Positions 1-8,719 of a DNA stretch of 64,000 nucleotides are shown piece by piece. The first letter of the stretch is position 1, and each line of letters begins with the position of its first letter. Source of the stretch: Tsuneonella litorea (lineage in GTDB: Bacteria; Pseudomonadota; Alphaproteobacteria; Sphingomonadales; Sphingomonadaceae); assembly GCF_025154015.1 (NCBI RefSeq), contig NZ_JAOAMV010000002.1, forward strand, positions 62,001 through 126,000, in the 5' to 3' direction. The notes beneath the pieces were generated by a model. The model was not told the DNA's origin. It searched no databases and worked only from the letters and a program-made list of their open reading frames with translations. Made by a program: the position numbers and the translations under genes.

Positions 1-661
1 TGAGGACGGTGCCGAACGCCTGGCACGCTCCGGTGCGGACGCGGTGCAGGAACCGCGCCTCCGGCCCGCTCTCCGACCAGTCCTCCAGCACCGAAATCCG
101 TCGTCCGTCCGCGAGCACGAAGGCGGTAACGTCGATCGCGTTGCCAGTGGCGTGTTCGCTCCACCGCCCGCTTGCGCGGCCATAGAGGCGGCGGCAGCTG
201 TAGGCGCCCAGGTGCTCGATCCGGGCGAGCGGAGAGCCGAGCGTTTCCCGCGCCGCCGGGCGGACGACGGTGTCGATCCAGCGAACGAGCCCGGCGGCGA
301 CAGCGCAGGTTGCCGGGGGCGTCCGCGGGTTGAGCGGCAAACCAGACAGCGCGACCCGGTCTGGCCTTCTGCAGGCTCCCTCGCCCGTCGGCGGCAGCAC
401 GGTGTGGGCGACACCGGTCCGTTCGAGAATCGCGCGGCATCGCGCTCCGTCCTCTCGCAAACCGGCCAGCTTGTGACGCGTGGCCCATCCATCGGGATCG
501 GAGAGGGTCAGCGGCGCCCAGGGGTTTGCCTCGGGATGGGTGTCAAGCCAGCCCTTCCCCGCCAGTACCAGCGACGCGAGGACGAGGGCGGCGAACGCGA
601 TGCGGTCGAACCGCGACGGGCGCCAGCGGCGAGCGATTCCGAGGAGCTTGCGCGGCGTCAT
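1..661 (-). CDS. Extensin-like C-terminal domain protein (partial, 3' end outside window)
   Basis: The reading frame starts at an ATG at 661 and stays open to the left edge (220 codons), so the C-terminus is missing. An N-terminal hydrophobic segment (about residues 20-38) suggests a signal anchor. The body carries paired cysteines and the segment SEHATGNAIDV, a hallmark of the extensin-like C-terminal family (PF06904), whose His/Asp arrangement recalls D-Ala-D-Ala carboxypeptidases. A periplasmic or cell-surface role is likely, but no enzyme activity can be claimed. Its ATG overlaps the stop of the upstream LysE gene (ATGA, 658-661), which suggests co-transcription. The family call rests on motif recognition and is fairly safe. 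Confidence 0.8.
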   Translation of the reverse strand, partial: MTPRKLLGIARRWRPSRFDRIAFAALVLASLVLAGKGWLDTHPEANPWAPLTLSDPDGWATRHKLAGLREDGARCRAILERTGVAHTVLPPTGEGACRRPDRVALSGLPLNPRTPPATCAVAAGLVRWIDTVVRPAARETLGSPLARIEHLGAYSCRRLYGRASGRWSEHATGNAIDVTAFVLADGRRISVLEDWSESGPEARFLHRVRTGACQAFGTVL

Positions 662-1287
662 CGCACGGCGATGTCGATCAGCAGTCCTGCCGCGATTACG
701 ACCAGGGTTGCCCCTACCGCGATATCGGCCCTGCGCCGCACCTCGGGCCGTGCGAGCGACGCGGCAACGCGGCGTCCCGCGCCGATGTAAAGTGCTCCCA
801 CGGCCAGATCGAATACCATCGCGACGATCGCGAGCACGACGATCTGCGGCACGACCGCGGCGCGTTGATCGATGAACGGCGGAAGCATCGCGACCATGTA
901 GACGAGCGACTTGGGATTGCCGATGGCCACCGCGATCCCGTCGGTCAGCGAGCGCCGGCCCGTTCCCGGCCGTGCCGCCGTGCCCGTCGCCGGTCCCTCG
1001 CCCGCATGAACGATCCCCCGGATGCCGAGCCATCCGAGGTAGGCCGCCCCGCCGATGGCCAGGCCGAGGAATACCCGCGGCCATGCAGCGGCCAGGGTGC
1101 CCAGTCCGAGCGCGGCGAGCAGCCACCAGGCGAGGTATCCGATCTGCATTCCCAGCAGCGCCGCCAGGCCGCTGCGCCAACCGCCGACGATCGTGCGCGC
1201 CATCACGAACAGCATCGAGACGCCAGGCACGATGCTCGTGACGGTGGTCATCAGCGCGAAGGCGGCAAGGCGTTCGGGATCGATCAC
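658..1287 (-). CDS. LysE/RhtB family amino-acid exporter
   Basis: The 209-residue protein has about six hydrophobic helices and an N-terminal segment (TTVTSIVPGVSMLFVMART) typical of LysE/RhtB translocators, where the first helix carries a conserved Pro-Gly. It probably exports an amino acid or a small metabolite across the inner membrane; the substrate cannot be read from sequence. The length fits the family (about 200-210). It is translationally coupled to the downstream extensin-like gene by a 4-base overlap. No regulator is adjacent. Confidence 0.85.
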   Translation of the reverse strand: MIDPERLAAFALMTTVTSIVPGVSMLFVMARTIVGGWRSGLAALLGMQIGYLAWWLLAALGLGTLAAAWPRVFLGLAIGGAAYLGWLGIRGIVHAGEGPATGTAARPGTGRRSLTDGIAVAIGNPKSLVYMVAMLPPFIDQRAAVVPQIVVLAIVAMVFDLAVGALYIGAGRRVAASLARPEVRRRADIAVGATLVVIAAGLLIDIAVR

Positions 1288-1324
1288 CGCGCGCCCGTTA
1301 GTCCCGCGCGGGCGATTCGTCGAT

Positions 1325-1741
1325 CTAGCGGCGCGCGGTCAGCGGCGCGGGTTCCTGCCAACCCCTTGCGCGGCGCCAGGTGAAGGCAAGCGGAACCACG
1401 CAATCCTCGCCCGCGATCGTCACGGCGACCGGGCCGCCCGCACGGTTGTAGCGGAACGGGATATAGTAATCCTGCCAGCGCCCGCGGCTGTCGATCCGCA
1501 CGGTTCGTTCGAGGGGTCGCATGTCGCCATTGGTGATGGTCAGCAAGGCCCGCTCGTCGGGGGCAAAACCACTGGCCGAGATTACGTAGAACTTTCCGTT
1601 CGTGCCGACTTCGCCGGTGCACTCTTGGCCCTCGAACCGGTCGACCCGCTCCCATCCCCGGCTGAGCACAATGGGGTCGTAGGCCGCGGCGGCGGTTCCC
1701 GCGACGAGGGCGGTCAGGGCGATGGCCGAAAGGGTGCGCAC
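1325..1741 (-). CDS. Exported protein of unknown function
   Basis: The 138-residue product begins with a clear signal peptide (hydrophobic residues 4-19, Ala-rich cleavage region near residue 20). The mature part has two cysteines (in QECTGEV and GEDCVVPL) that could form a disulfide and looks beta-rich. I do not recognise the family. It lies between dnaE2 and lysE, 37 bases from the latter and on the same strand, so it could be read with either. A periplasmic location is inferred from the signal peptide only. Confidence 0.65.
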   Translation of the reverse strand: MRTLSAIALTALVAGTAAAAYDPIVLSRGWERVDRFEGQECTGEVGTNGKFYVISASGFAPDERALLTITNGDMRPLERTVRIDSRGRWQDYYIPFRYNRAGGPVAVTIAGEDCVVPLAFTWRRARGWQEPAPLTARR

Positions 1742-1815
1742 GGCGCTTGTCTAGGCTCTTGCGCGGCATCTCGCACGCGCGGGTTTCGCGGCGGCCCGGA
1801 TCGGGACAGCGGGGA

Positions 1816-4800
1816 TCAGTGAAAGTCGCGGCTCGGCGGCAGCGGCATGAGCCTGGGGATGATGCGCGCGTCGCGCGGGTGGCCTTGGAAGCCGCACTCC
1901 CGGTTGCCTGGGGGCGGCGGTTCCCACGGCTCGACCGGCGGCTTTTCGCAGGGATCGTCCTTGCCTGAGCGCAGGTCGCCACGCGGGTTGAGCTTGCTTG
2001 GCAGCGGGTTGTTGCAGTGGTCGGCGCGGGCGATGGGCGTCTTGATCAGGTCGTCGCTCAGGCGGTGGAGTTCGTGCGTCGCGTCGGTCATGTGGTGGGC
2101 GATCACGTGGATCACCTCGTCGTCGTACTCGACCCGGCCGCGCACTTCCATCAGCCGCGATCCCATCACCACCTTGCGCTGCTTTTCCTTGAGGTCGGGC
2201 CAGACGACGAGGTTGATGACGCCCGTCTCGTCCTCGAGCGTGATGAAGCACACCCCCTTCGCGCTGCCCGGCCGCTGGCGGATGAGCACCACGCCCGCGA
2301 CCTGCACCATCGAGCGGAACTTGCGCGCGCGCAGGTCGCAGGCGCGCACGAAGCCGCGCTCGGCAAGGCTCGCGCGCAGGAACGCCATCGGGTGCGCCTT
2401 CAGGCTCAGGCGGGTGGTCTGGTAGTCGGCCACGACCTCTTCGCTGAGCGGCATTTCTGGCAATGCGACGGGCCGGGCTTCCGCGCCTTCGTCGCGCGCC
2501 TCGGCGAAGGCGAACAGCGGCAGGTCCGGTCCTCCCACGAGGCTGCGGGCATCCCACAGCGCCTGCCGCCGGGGCAAGCGGATAGACTGGAAAGCGTCGG
2601 CGCTGGCGAGCCGCTCGATATGCGCGGGGCTCACGCCGGCACGGTCCCGCAGCGCCGCGACGTCATCGAACGGCCCGCGCTCGGCGCGCTCGGCGATGAG
2701 GCGCGCGGCGACGTGTTCGGGCAGCCCGTCGATCTGCCGCAGGCCAAGGCGCAGCGCGACATGGCGGTCAAGGCGTCCCCGGTCCGCTTCGGCGCCGCGG
2801 CGCCCCGCCCTCACCGCGCCAATGGCTTCGAGCGTGCAATTCCATTCCGACGCGTTGACGTCGGCGGGGAGCACCGTGACGCCATGTTCGACCGCGTCGC
2901 GCACGATCTGCGCCGGGGCGTAGAAGCCCATCGGCTGCGAGTTGAGCAGCGCGCAGCCGAACGCGGCGGGGAAATGGCACTTGAGCCAGCTCGATACGTA
3001 GACGAGGTGCGCAAAGCTCGCCGCGTGGCTCTCGGGAAAGCCGTATTCGCCGAAGCCGCGGATCTGGTTGAAACACCGCTGGGCGAACTCGCGGTCGTAG
3101 CCGCGCGCGACCATGCGCTCGACCATCATGTCCTGCAATTCATCGACCATGCCCCTGCTGCGGAAGGTCGCCATCGCCTTCCTCAACCGGTTCGCCTCGG
3201 CGCTCGAGAACTTCGCCGCGTCGAGCGCGATCTTCATCGCCTGCTCCTGGAAGATCGGAACGCCGAGCGTACGTTCGAGGATGCTCGACAGCTCGTCGGG
3301 CGGGCCGTGCTCGGGCGCGGGCGCGGGGATCACCACCTGCTCCGCACCGCGGCGGCGCTTGAGGTAGGGATGCACCATGTCGCCCTGGATCGGACCGGGG
3401 CGCACGATCGCGACCTGGATCACGAGGTCGTAGAACTCGCGCGGGCGCAGGCGCGGCAGCATGTTCATCTGCGCGCGGCTTTCCACCTGGAACACGCCGA
3501 GCGAGTCCCCCTTGCGCAGCATCGCGTAGGTTTCAGGATCCTCACGCGGGACGGTCGCCAGCGTGAGGGTGCGATCGTGCGTCTTTTCAATGAGATCGAG
3601 GCATTTCCTGATGCAGGTCAGCATCCCCAGCGCGAGCACGTCGACCTTGAGGATGCCGAGCGCCTCGATGTCGTCCTTGTCCCACTCAATGAAGCTGCGA
3701 TCGGGCATCGCGCCGTTGCCGATGGGTACGGTTTCGGTCAGCGGCCCGTCAGTGAGGATGAATCCCCCGACGTGCTGAGACAGATGGCGTGGCATACCAA
3801 TCATTTGCTCGGTCAGCTTGAGGACGCGCCTGAGGTGGGGATCGCTTATGTCTAGCCCGGTTTCGGCGACGTGGGCCTCGCCGATCTCCTTGCCCCATCC
3901 GCCCCACACGGTGCGGGCGAGCGCGCTGGTCACGTCTTCGCTGAGGCCCATGGCCTTGCCCACCTCGCGGATCGCCATGCGCGGGCGGTAGTGGATCACC
4001 GTGGCGCAGAGCCCCGCGCGGTGCCGCCCGTACCGGCGATAGATGTGCTGGATCACCTCCTCGCGCCGCTCGTGCTCGAAGTCGACGTCGATATCAGGCG
4101 GTTCCTTGCGCTCTTCGGAGATGAAGCGGTCGAACAGGAGCGCGTGCCTGGCCGGATCGACGCTGGTGATGCCGAGGCAATAGCAGACTGCCGAGTTGGC
4201 CGCCGAACCCCGTCCCTGGCACAGGATCGGCGGATCGATCCCGCGCGCATAATCGACGATGTCCTTGATGGTGAGGAAATAGCGCGCGAGGTCGAGCTTG
4301 CCGATCAGCGCCAGCTCGCGTTCGAGCGTATTGCCAACCGATTCCGGTAACCCGTTGGGATAGCGCCATTTCGCCCCTTTCCACGTCTCCCTTTCAAGGA
4401 AGGCCTGCGGCGTCATGCCGTCGGGATAGATCTCCTGCGGATACTCGTACTGCAGTTCGTCGAGGCTGAAGGTGCAGGCGTCGGCCACCTCCCGCGCCGC
4501 CGCGATGGCGTGGGGCCAGCGGGCGAACAGCGCGGCCATCTCCGCAGGCCCCTTGAGATGCCGCTCGGCGTTGCCGAACAGCAGGTGGCCGGCCTGGTCC
4601 ACGGTGGTCTTGTGCCGGATCGCCACCATCACGTCCTGCAATGGGCGCCGCTCGGGCGCGTGGTAGTGCACGTCGTTGGTGGCGAGCAGCGCAAGACCGT
4701 TCTCGCGGGCGAGCGCATCGAGCCGGTCGATCCGCGCGATGTCGTCGCCGGCATGAAGATAGCTCGCGGCCAGGTGACGCATGGTCGGAAGACCGGCCGC

Positions 4801-5388
4801 CATGTGACTGATGAGCTGGAAGAATTGCCCGCTGACCGCATCCTGCACCTGCCCGCCGCCGAGCGATACGACATTGCTCGCCCAGGCGGGCACGGTGAAC
4901 GCGGCCTCCAGATCGTCCGGCGGCAGCAGGACCAGCTGCACCCCCTCGGCGTGCGCGGCGAGCATCGCGAGATCGATGTCGCACGCGCCCTTGGCCTGCC
5001 ACTCTCCCTCGAGGTTGCGCATCCTCCCTGCGCTGATCAGCCTGCACAGCCGCCCATAGGCGGGACGGTCGGTGGGATAGGCGAGGAAGGCCAGTCCCTC
5101 GACCGTCTCGATCCGGCAGCCGATCACGGGGCGCATCTTCAGCGTCCGGGCCTCGGTATGCACGCGCACCACGCCGGCCATCGAGTTGGCATCGGCAATC
5201 CCGATCGCGTCGTAGCCGAGCGCGCGCGCGGTAAGCACCAGATCGACCGCGTCCGACGCGCCGCGCAGGAAGCTGAAGTTGGAAACGAGCCCCAGTTCCA
5301 CGAACGGGGCGCGCGGCGGGGTGGCTACGGACGCGGGGTCGTCGAGCTCGATCCGCCGGCGCGGGATGAGGAGGTCGTTCTCGGGCAC
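1816..5388 (-). CDS. dnaE2: Error-prone DNA polymerase DnaE2 (ImuC), SOS mutasome subunit
   Basis: This 1190-residue C-family polymerase carries an N-terminal PHP domain (from about residue 30), the catalytic PDIDVDF motif near residue 430, a further finger/HhH region and a C-terminal OB-fold segment (about 1000-1080). It matches DnaE2/ImuC rather than replicative DnaE1 in length and because it sits with UdgX and near imuAB. With ImuA and ImuB it carries out mutagenic translesion synthesis after DNA damage. The start is GTG at 5388, just after the stop of udgX (5390). It is the last gene of the radical SAM-udgX-dnaE2 operon, so SOS control from the LexA box at 8073-8087 is likely. Confidence 0.95.
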   Translation of the reverse strand: MPENDLLIPRRRIELDDPASVATPPRAPFVELGLVSNFSFLRGASDAVDLVLTARALGYDAIGIADANSMAGVVRVHTEARTLKMRPVIGCRIETVEGLAFLAYPTDRPAYGRLCRLISAGRMRNLEGEWQAKGACDIDLAMLAAHAEGVQLVLLPPDDLEAAFTVPAWASNVVSLGGGQVQDAVSGQFFQLISHMAAGLPTMRHLAASYLHAGDDIARIDRLDALARENGLALLATNDVHYHAPERRPLQDVMVAIRHKTTVDQAGHLLFGNAERHLKGPAEMAALFARWPHAIAAAREVADACTFSLDELQYEYPQEIYPDGMTPQAFLERETWKGAKWRYPNGLPESVGNTLERELALIGKLDLARYFLTIKDIVDYARGIDPPILCQGRGSAANSAVCYCLGITSVDPARHALLFDRFISEERKEPPDIDVDFEHERREEVIQHIYRRYGRHRAGLCATVIHYRPRMAIREVGKAMGLSEDVTSALARTVWGGWGKEIGEAHVAETGLDISDPHLRRVLKLTEQMIGMPRHLSQHVGGFILTDGPLTETVPIGNGAMPDRSFIEWDKDDIEALGILKVDVLALGMLTCIRKCLDLIEKTHDRTLTLATVPREDPETYAMLRKGDSLGVFQVESRAQMNMLPRLRPREFYDLVIQVAIVRPGPIQGDMVHPYLKRRRGAEQVVIPAPAPEHGPPDELSSILERTLGVPIFQEQAMKIALDAAKFSSAEANRLRKAMATFRSRGMVDELQDMMVERMVARGYDREFAQRCFNQIRGFGEYGFPESHAASFAHLVYVSSWLKCHFPAAFGCALLNSQPMGFYAPAQIVRDAVEHGVTVLPADVNASEWNCTLEAIGAVRAGRRGAEADRGRLDRHVALRLGLRQIDGLPEHVAARLIAERAERGPFDDVAALRDRAGVSPAHIERLASADAFQSIRLPRRQALWDARSLVGGPDLPLFAFAEARDEGAEARPVALPEMPLSEEVVADYQTTRLSLKAHPMAFLRASLAERGFVRACDLRARKFRSMVQVAGVVLIRQRPGSAKGVCFITLEDETGVINLVVWPDLKEKQRKVVMGSRLMEVRGRVEYDDEVIHVIAHHMTDATHELHRLSDDLIKTPIARADHCNNPLPSKLNPRGDLRSGKDDPCEKPPVEPWEPPPPGNRECGFQGHPRDARIIPRLMPLPPSRDFH

Positions 5389-5389
5389 G

Positions 5390-6829
5390 TCATCCCGCCA
5401 GTTCCGCGAGCCGCTTCTTCACCGCGGCAAGGTCCGCGTTGAACAGGCGTGACTGTTCCTCCCGCGCCGCGCCGTCGAGGCGGAGGAGGTAGCTGGGATG
5501 CGCGGTGACCCACAGTTCGCTGCCGTCCTCGAGCGGGATCGGCGCCCCGCGCGCCTTCGAGATGCTCACCGTTCTGCCGAGCATCCCCCGCGCGGCGCTG
5601 GCACCCAGGGCGAGCACGAGTTTCGGCTGCACGATCGCGCGCTCGCTCTCGACCCACCAGCGGCAGGTGTCGATCTCCTTCGCGGTCGGCGACTGGTGCA
5701 GCCGCCGCTTGCCCCTCGGCACGAACTTGAAGTGCTTGACCGCGTTGGTGACGTAGACCGCGCGCCGGTCGATCCCCGCGTTCTCGAGATGCCGGTCGAG
5801 CAGCTGTCCCGCGGGGCCGACGAATGGGCGTCCGGCCAGGTCTTCCTGGTCGCCCGGCTGTTCGCCGACGATCATCAGCGCTGCATCCTGCGGCCCCTCG
5901 CCCATCACCGCGTGGTTGTCGAGGCTGCCGATCGGGCACTTGCGGCAGGCGTGGATCGCCTTGTCGATTGCTTCGAGCGTATCGGGCTTCTCGTCGAATT
6001 CGAGGGTGCCCGCGGCGACCATCTGCGACTCCCGCGATTGCGCCCCGGCGACCAGCTCGGGGATGAGCGCCGCCTCGGGCATGTTCTTCCAGTACTTGCG
6101 GGGCATCTCCTTGAGCATGGCCCCGATCTTCAAACGCGCCGGGTTGAAGATCGACGCGTAGTACTTGCGCCAGAGATCCTCGGTTGGATCGCCCGAGGGC
6201 GCATCCGAGCGCCGGGCGGGCGGGCCTTCCTCGAGCACCGCGCCGTCCCAGTGCAGCGAGCCCTGCGGTGTCAGGATAGACCACTTCATGTTGGCGAACC
6301 GGCGGACGAAGAACCCGGCGTTGGCGCGCAGGATGTGATGCTCGGGCTCGAACCAAGCCACATAGTGTTCGCCGACCTCTTCATCGCCGTCTTCGACGAG
6401 CCGGAAGCGGACGAAGGCGCGCATCTTGTGGATGTCGCGCCGCACCGTCCGGGCCAGTTCATCGAGCCGGCGCACGTCGGGATCGGCACCGTCCTCGAGC
6501 AGGCGCGGGTTGGCCTGCAGGCGCCAGAGCAGGCGATAGAGCAGCGCGAACCGTTCGGGATCGGAATGGCAGATCGCGCTCCTGGCAAGCTGCACGAACG
6601 CCTTGCTCGCGCGCACCGGCGGGGCATCGGCGGGCGGCACGGGCAGGCCACGGTCGCCGTGGCTGAACAGGTTGCCCGAACCGCCCGGCTCGACCCACGC
6701 GACCCGGTCGGGCGGCACGTCGCACTGGACAAGGCCGCGCGCGCGCTCGCGCCAGAAGTCGAAGTCGTCCGCCTCGGGCACGGCGACGACGTAGTAGGTC
6801 CCGAACTTGACGTGCTGGAGGGCTGTCAT
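5390..6829 (-). CDS. udgX: UdgX-family uracil-DNA glycosylase fused to a DUF4130-like N-terminal domain
   Basis: The 479-residue protein has two parts. Residues 1-245 match the DUF4130/TIGR03915 type domain usually paired with radical SAM repair proteins. Residues about 285-475 are a family-4-like uracil-DNA glycosylase: Cys295/Cys298 (plus Cys389) as probable Fe-S ligands, motif GEQPGDQED (322-330), the UdgX-specific loop KRRLHQSP (374-381) with His378, and HPSYLLR (444-450). In characterised UdgX the His of this loop forms a covalent link to the abasic site after uracil release; that residue is kept here. The ATG at 6829 overlaps the stop of the radical SAM gene (ATGA), and dnaE2 follows directly. 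Confidence 0.92.
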   Translation of the reverse strand: MTALQHVKFGTYYVVAVPEADDFDFWRERARGLVQCDVPPDRVAWVEPGGSGNLFSHGDRGLPVPPADAPPVRASKAFVQLARSAICHSDPERFALLYRLLWRLQANPRLLEDGADPDVRRLDELARTVRRDIHKMRAFVRFRLVEDGDEEVGEHYVAWFEPEHHILRANAGFFVRRFANMKWSILTPQGSLHWDGAVLEEGPPARRSDAPSGDPTEDLWRKYYASIFNPARLKIGAMLKEMPRKYWKNMPEAALIPELVAGAQSRESQMVAAGTLEFDEKPDTLEAIDKAIHACRKCPIGSLDNHAVMGEGPQDAALMIVGEQPGDQEDLAGRPFVGPAGQLLDRHLENAGIDRRAVYVTNAVKHFKFVPRGKRRLHQSPTAKEIDTCRWWVESERAIVQPKLVLALGASAARGMLGRTVSISKARGAPIPLEDGSELWVTAHPSYLLRLDGAAREEQSRLFNADLAAVKKRLAELAG

Positions 6830-8070
6830 GCCGCGAACAATTCGAGCTGCTCCTGCTTCGGCGCGAGCAGCGCGCGCAGGTCCGCGCGGTCGGTCAGGAG
6901 CACCGGGCGCCAGTCGGCGGTGACGATGAACGGGCGCACCTTGGCGATCGACACGGTGAGCTTGGCAACGTCGTCGAGGCGCATTGTCCGGTGCCGCCGG
7001 CTCGCGAGGATCCGGTTCACCGCCCTGACCCCCAGCCCCGGCACCCGCAGCAATTCGTCGCGCCCCGCCCGGTTGACGTCGACCGGAAACCGTTCGCGAA
7101 ACTTCAGCGCCCAGGCCAGCTTGGGGTCGATGTCGAGCGGCAGGTTGCCGTCGGCCTCGGTCGCCTGCATGACTTCCTGCGGTTGGTAGCCGTAGAACCG
7201 CATCAGCCAGTCGGACTGGTAGAGCCGATGCTCGCGGATCAGCGGCGGGCGCTTCAGCGGCAGCACCGCGCTCGCATCGGGGATCGGGGAAAACGCGCTG
7301 TAATAGACCCGGCGCAGGCGAAAGCTGTCGTAGAGCCGGCTCGCCTTGCCGACTATGTCCGCATCGCTCGCGGCGTCCGCCCCCACGATCATCTGCGTGG
7401 ACTGGCCCGCCGGGGCGAAACGCGGGGCGTGCTTGAACCGGCGCTTGTTGTCCTTCGCCTCGACGATGTCACTTTTCAGCTTGCCCATCGCGCCCTCGAT
7501 CTGGCGCGCATTCTTGTCGGGCGCGAGGCGGGTGAGCCCGGCGTCGGTCGGCAATTCGACGTTGATCGACACGCGGTCGGCGTAGAGCCCGGCCTGGTGG
7601 ACCAGTTCGGGATCGGCCTCGGGGATGGTCTTGAGGTGGATGTAACCGCGGAAATCATGCTCTTCGCGCAAACTCCGCGCGACCTCGACCAGCTGCTCCA
7701 TCGTGTGGTTCGAGCTCTTGATGATGCCCGACGAGAGGAACAGCCCCTCGATGTAGTTGCGGCGGTAGAAACTGAGCGTGAGATCGACCACCTCCTGCGG
7801 GGTGAACCGCGCGCGGCGCACGTTCGAGCTCTTGCGGTTGACGCAGTAGTGGCAGTCGAACACGCAGTGATTGGTCAGCAGGATCTTGAGCAGCGAAATG
7901 CAGCGGCCATCGGGCGCGTAGGCGTGGCAGATGCCCAACCCCTCGGTCGAGCCGATGCCCTTCCCGCCGGTCGAATGGCGTTTGGCGGTACCCGACGACG
8001 CGCATGAGGCATCGTACTTCGCCGCGTCGGCGAGGATGGCGAGCTTTTCGATCGTGGTTTGCGCACCCAT
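6826..8070 (-). CDS. Putative DNA modification/repair radical SAM protein with C-terminal HhH
   Basis: Starting at the ATG at 8070 the product is 414 residues. Cys69, Cys73 and Cys76 form the CxxxCxxC cluster of radical SAM enzymes (CVFDCHYC). A helix-hairpin-helix stretch near residues 328-355 (motif RVPGLG) suggests DNA binding. This fits the family annotated as putative DNA modification/repair radical SAM protein, usually next to a DUF4130-UDG partner as here. An in-frame ATG at 8091 would start inside the LexA box, so 8070 is preferred; the box ends 2 bases upstream of it. The substrate is unknown; the name comes from genomic association. Confidence 0.88.
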   Translation of the reverse strand: MGAQTTIEKLAILADAAKYDASCASSGTAKRHSTGGKGIGSTEGLGICHAYAPDGRCISLLKILLTNHCVFDCHYCVNRKSSNVRRARFTPQEVVDLTLSFYRRNYIEGLFLSSGIIKSSNHTMEQLVEVARSLREEHDFRGYIHLKTIPEADPELVHQAGLYADRVSINVELPTDAGLTRLAPDKNARQIEGAMGKLKSDIVEAKDNKRRFKHAPRFAPAGQSTQMIVGADAASDADIVGKASRLYDSFRLRRVYYSAFSPIPDASAVLPLKRPPLIREHRLYQSDWLMRFYGYQPQEVMQATEADGNLPLDIDPKLAWALKFRERFPVDVNRAGRDELLRVPGLGVRAVNRILASRRHRTMRLDDVAKLTVSIAKVRPFIVTADWRPVLLTDRADLRALLAPKQEQLELFAA

Positions 8071-8072
8071 TT

Positions 8073-8087
8073 GTTCTGTATATGTTC
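8073..8087 (-). promoter_or_regulatory. LexA (SOS) box, GTTC-N7-GTTC, of the radical SAM-udgX-dnaE2 operon
   Basis: The sequence GTTCTGTATATGTTC is an exact match to the alphaproteobacterial LexA consensus GTTC-N7-GTTC (GAAC-N7-GAAC on the gene strand). It sits immediately upstream of the ATG at 8070 and in the divergent interval to the PilZ gene at 8186. Repressor binding here would block transcription start for the operon, giving damage-inducible expression. Confidence 0.88.
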
Positions 8088-8185
8088 TCATGCCGGATTC
8101 GCCAATAGACGATTGTTGGTTTCGGACATGGCGAACGCACCGTTCACCATTTCCCGACAGCCGATATTCAGCGTTCGGACCAAAG

Positions 8186-8707
8186 ATGGGGGCGATGGAG
8201 CCGCAGCGCAGCCACGAGCCCGAAACCGTCGTCGACCGCCGCGCGTGCCGGCGTGTGCAGGCCACCTGCCCAGCGATCCTGCAGACCATGACCACGCTCA
8301 CCAACGGCACCCTGGGCGACATATCGGAGACGGGCGCGCGGTTCGAAGCGGTCGATCCGCCCGGTGCAGGGGCGACGGCGCTGCTGCGCTGGGGCAGCCA
8401 CGAGGCGGTCTGCACGATCGTCTGGTCGGAAGAGGATTCCTGCGGCGTCGTGTTCAAGCAGGCGCTGCCGGCCGAAGTCGTCGCCGAGACAGCCGCGCTC
8501 ACATGCGTGCGCGAGATCCCGATCGCCAGCGTGGGCAACATCACGCAAGGGCGTCGGCGGTCCTCGACGTTCCTGAAGGTGGCGCCGGTCGAGCAGCCGG
8601 TGCCGCCGGCTGCCCCTTCCCCGGATCCGCCGCCGGTGGCAGGATCGACATCATCGCTCGGGGAAGTCCTCGCCCGGTTCCGCCGCACGCGTACGTGGGA
8701 GCGTTAG
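8186..8707 (+). CDS. PilZ domain protein
   Basis: From the ATG at 8186 (or 8195) the product is about 173 residues. The N-terminal half carries a PilZ-like signature: an arginine cluster (RRACRRVQ) followed by DISETGARF, which resembles the RxxxR and D/NxSxxG elements that bind cyclic di-GMP. The C-terminal 50 residues are proline-rich and probably disordered. It is divergent from the SOS operon and shares a 115-base interval containing the LexA box, but nothing shows it is SOS-regulated. It could be a c-di-GMP effector or a degenerate PilZ adaptor. Confidence 0.75.
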   Translation: MGAMEPQRSHEPETVVDRRACRRVQATCPAILQTMTTLTNGTLGDISETGARFEAVDPPGAGATALLRWGSHEAVCTIVWSEEDSCGVVFKQALPAEVVAETAALTCVREIPIASVGNITQGRRRSSTFLKVAPVEQPVPPAAPSPDPPPVAGSTSSLGEVLARFRRTRTWER

Positions 8708-8719
8708 CGGGACAGTCCG

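Noticed and set aside
2017-3855. 612-codon open frame on the plus strand
   Set aside because: Antisense to dnaE2; no recognisable domain and composition typical of a shadow frame.
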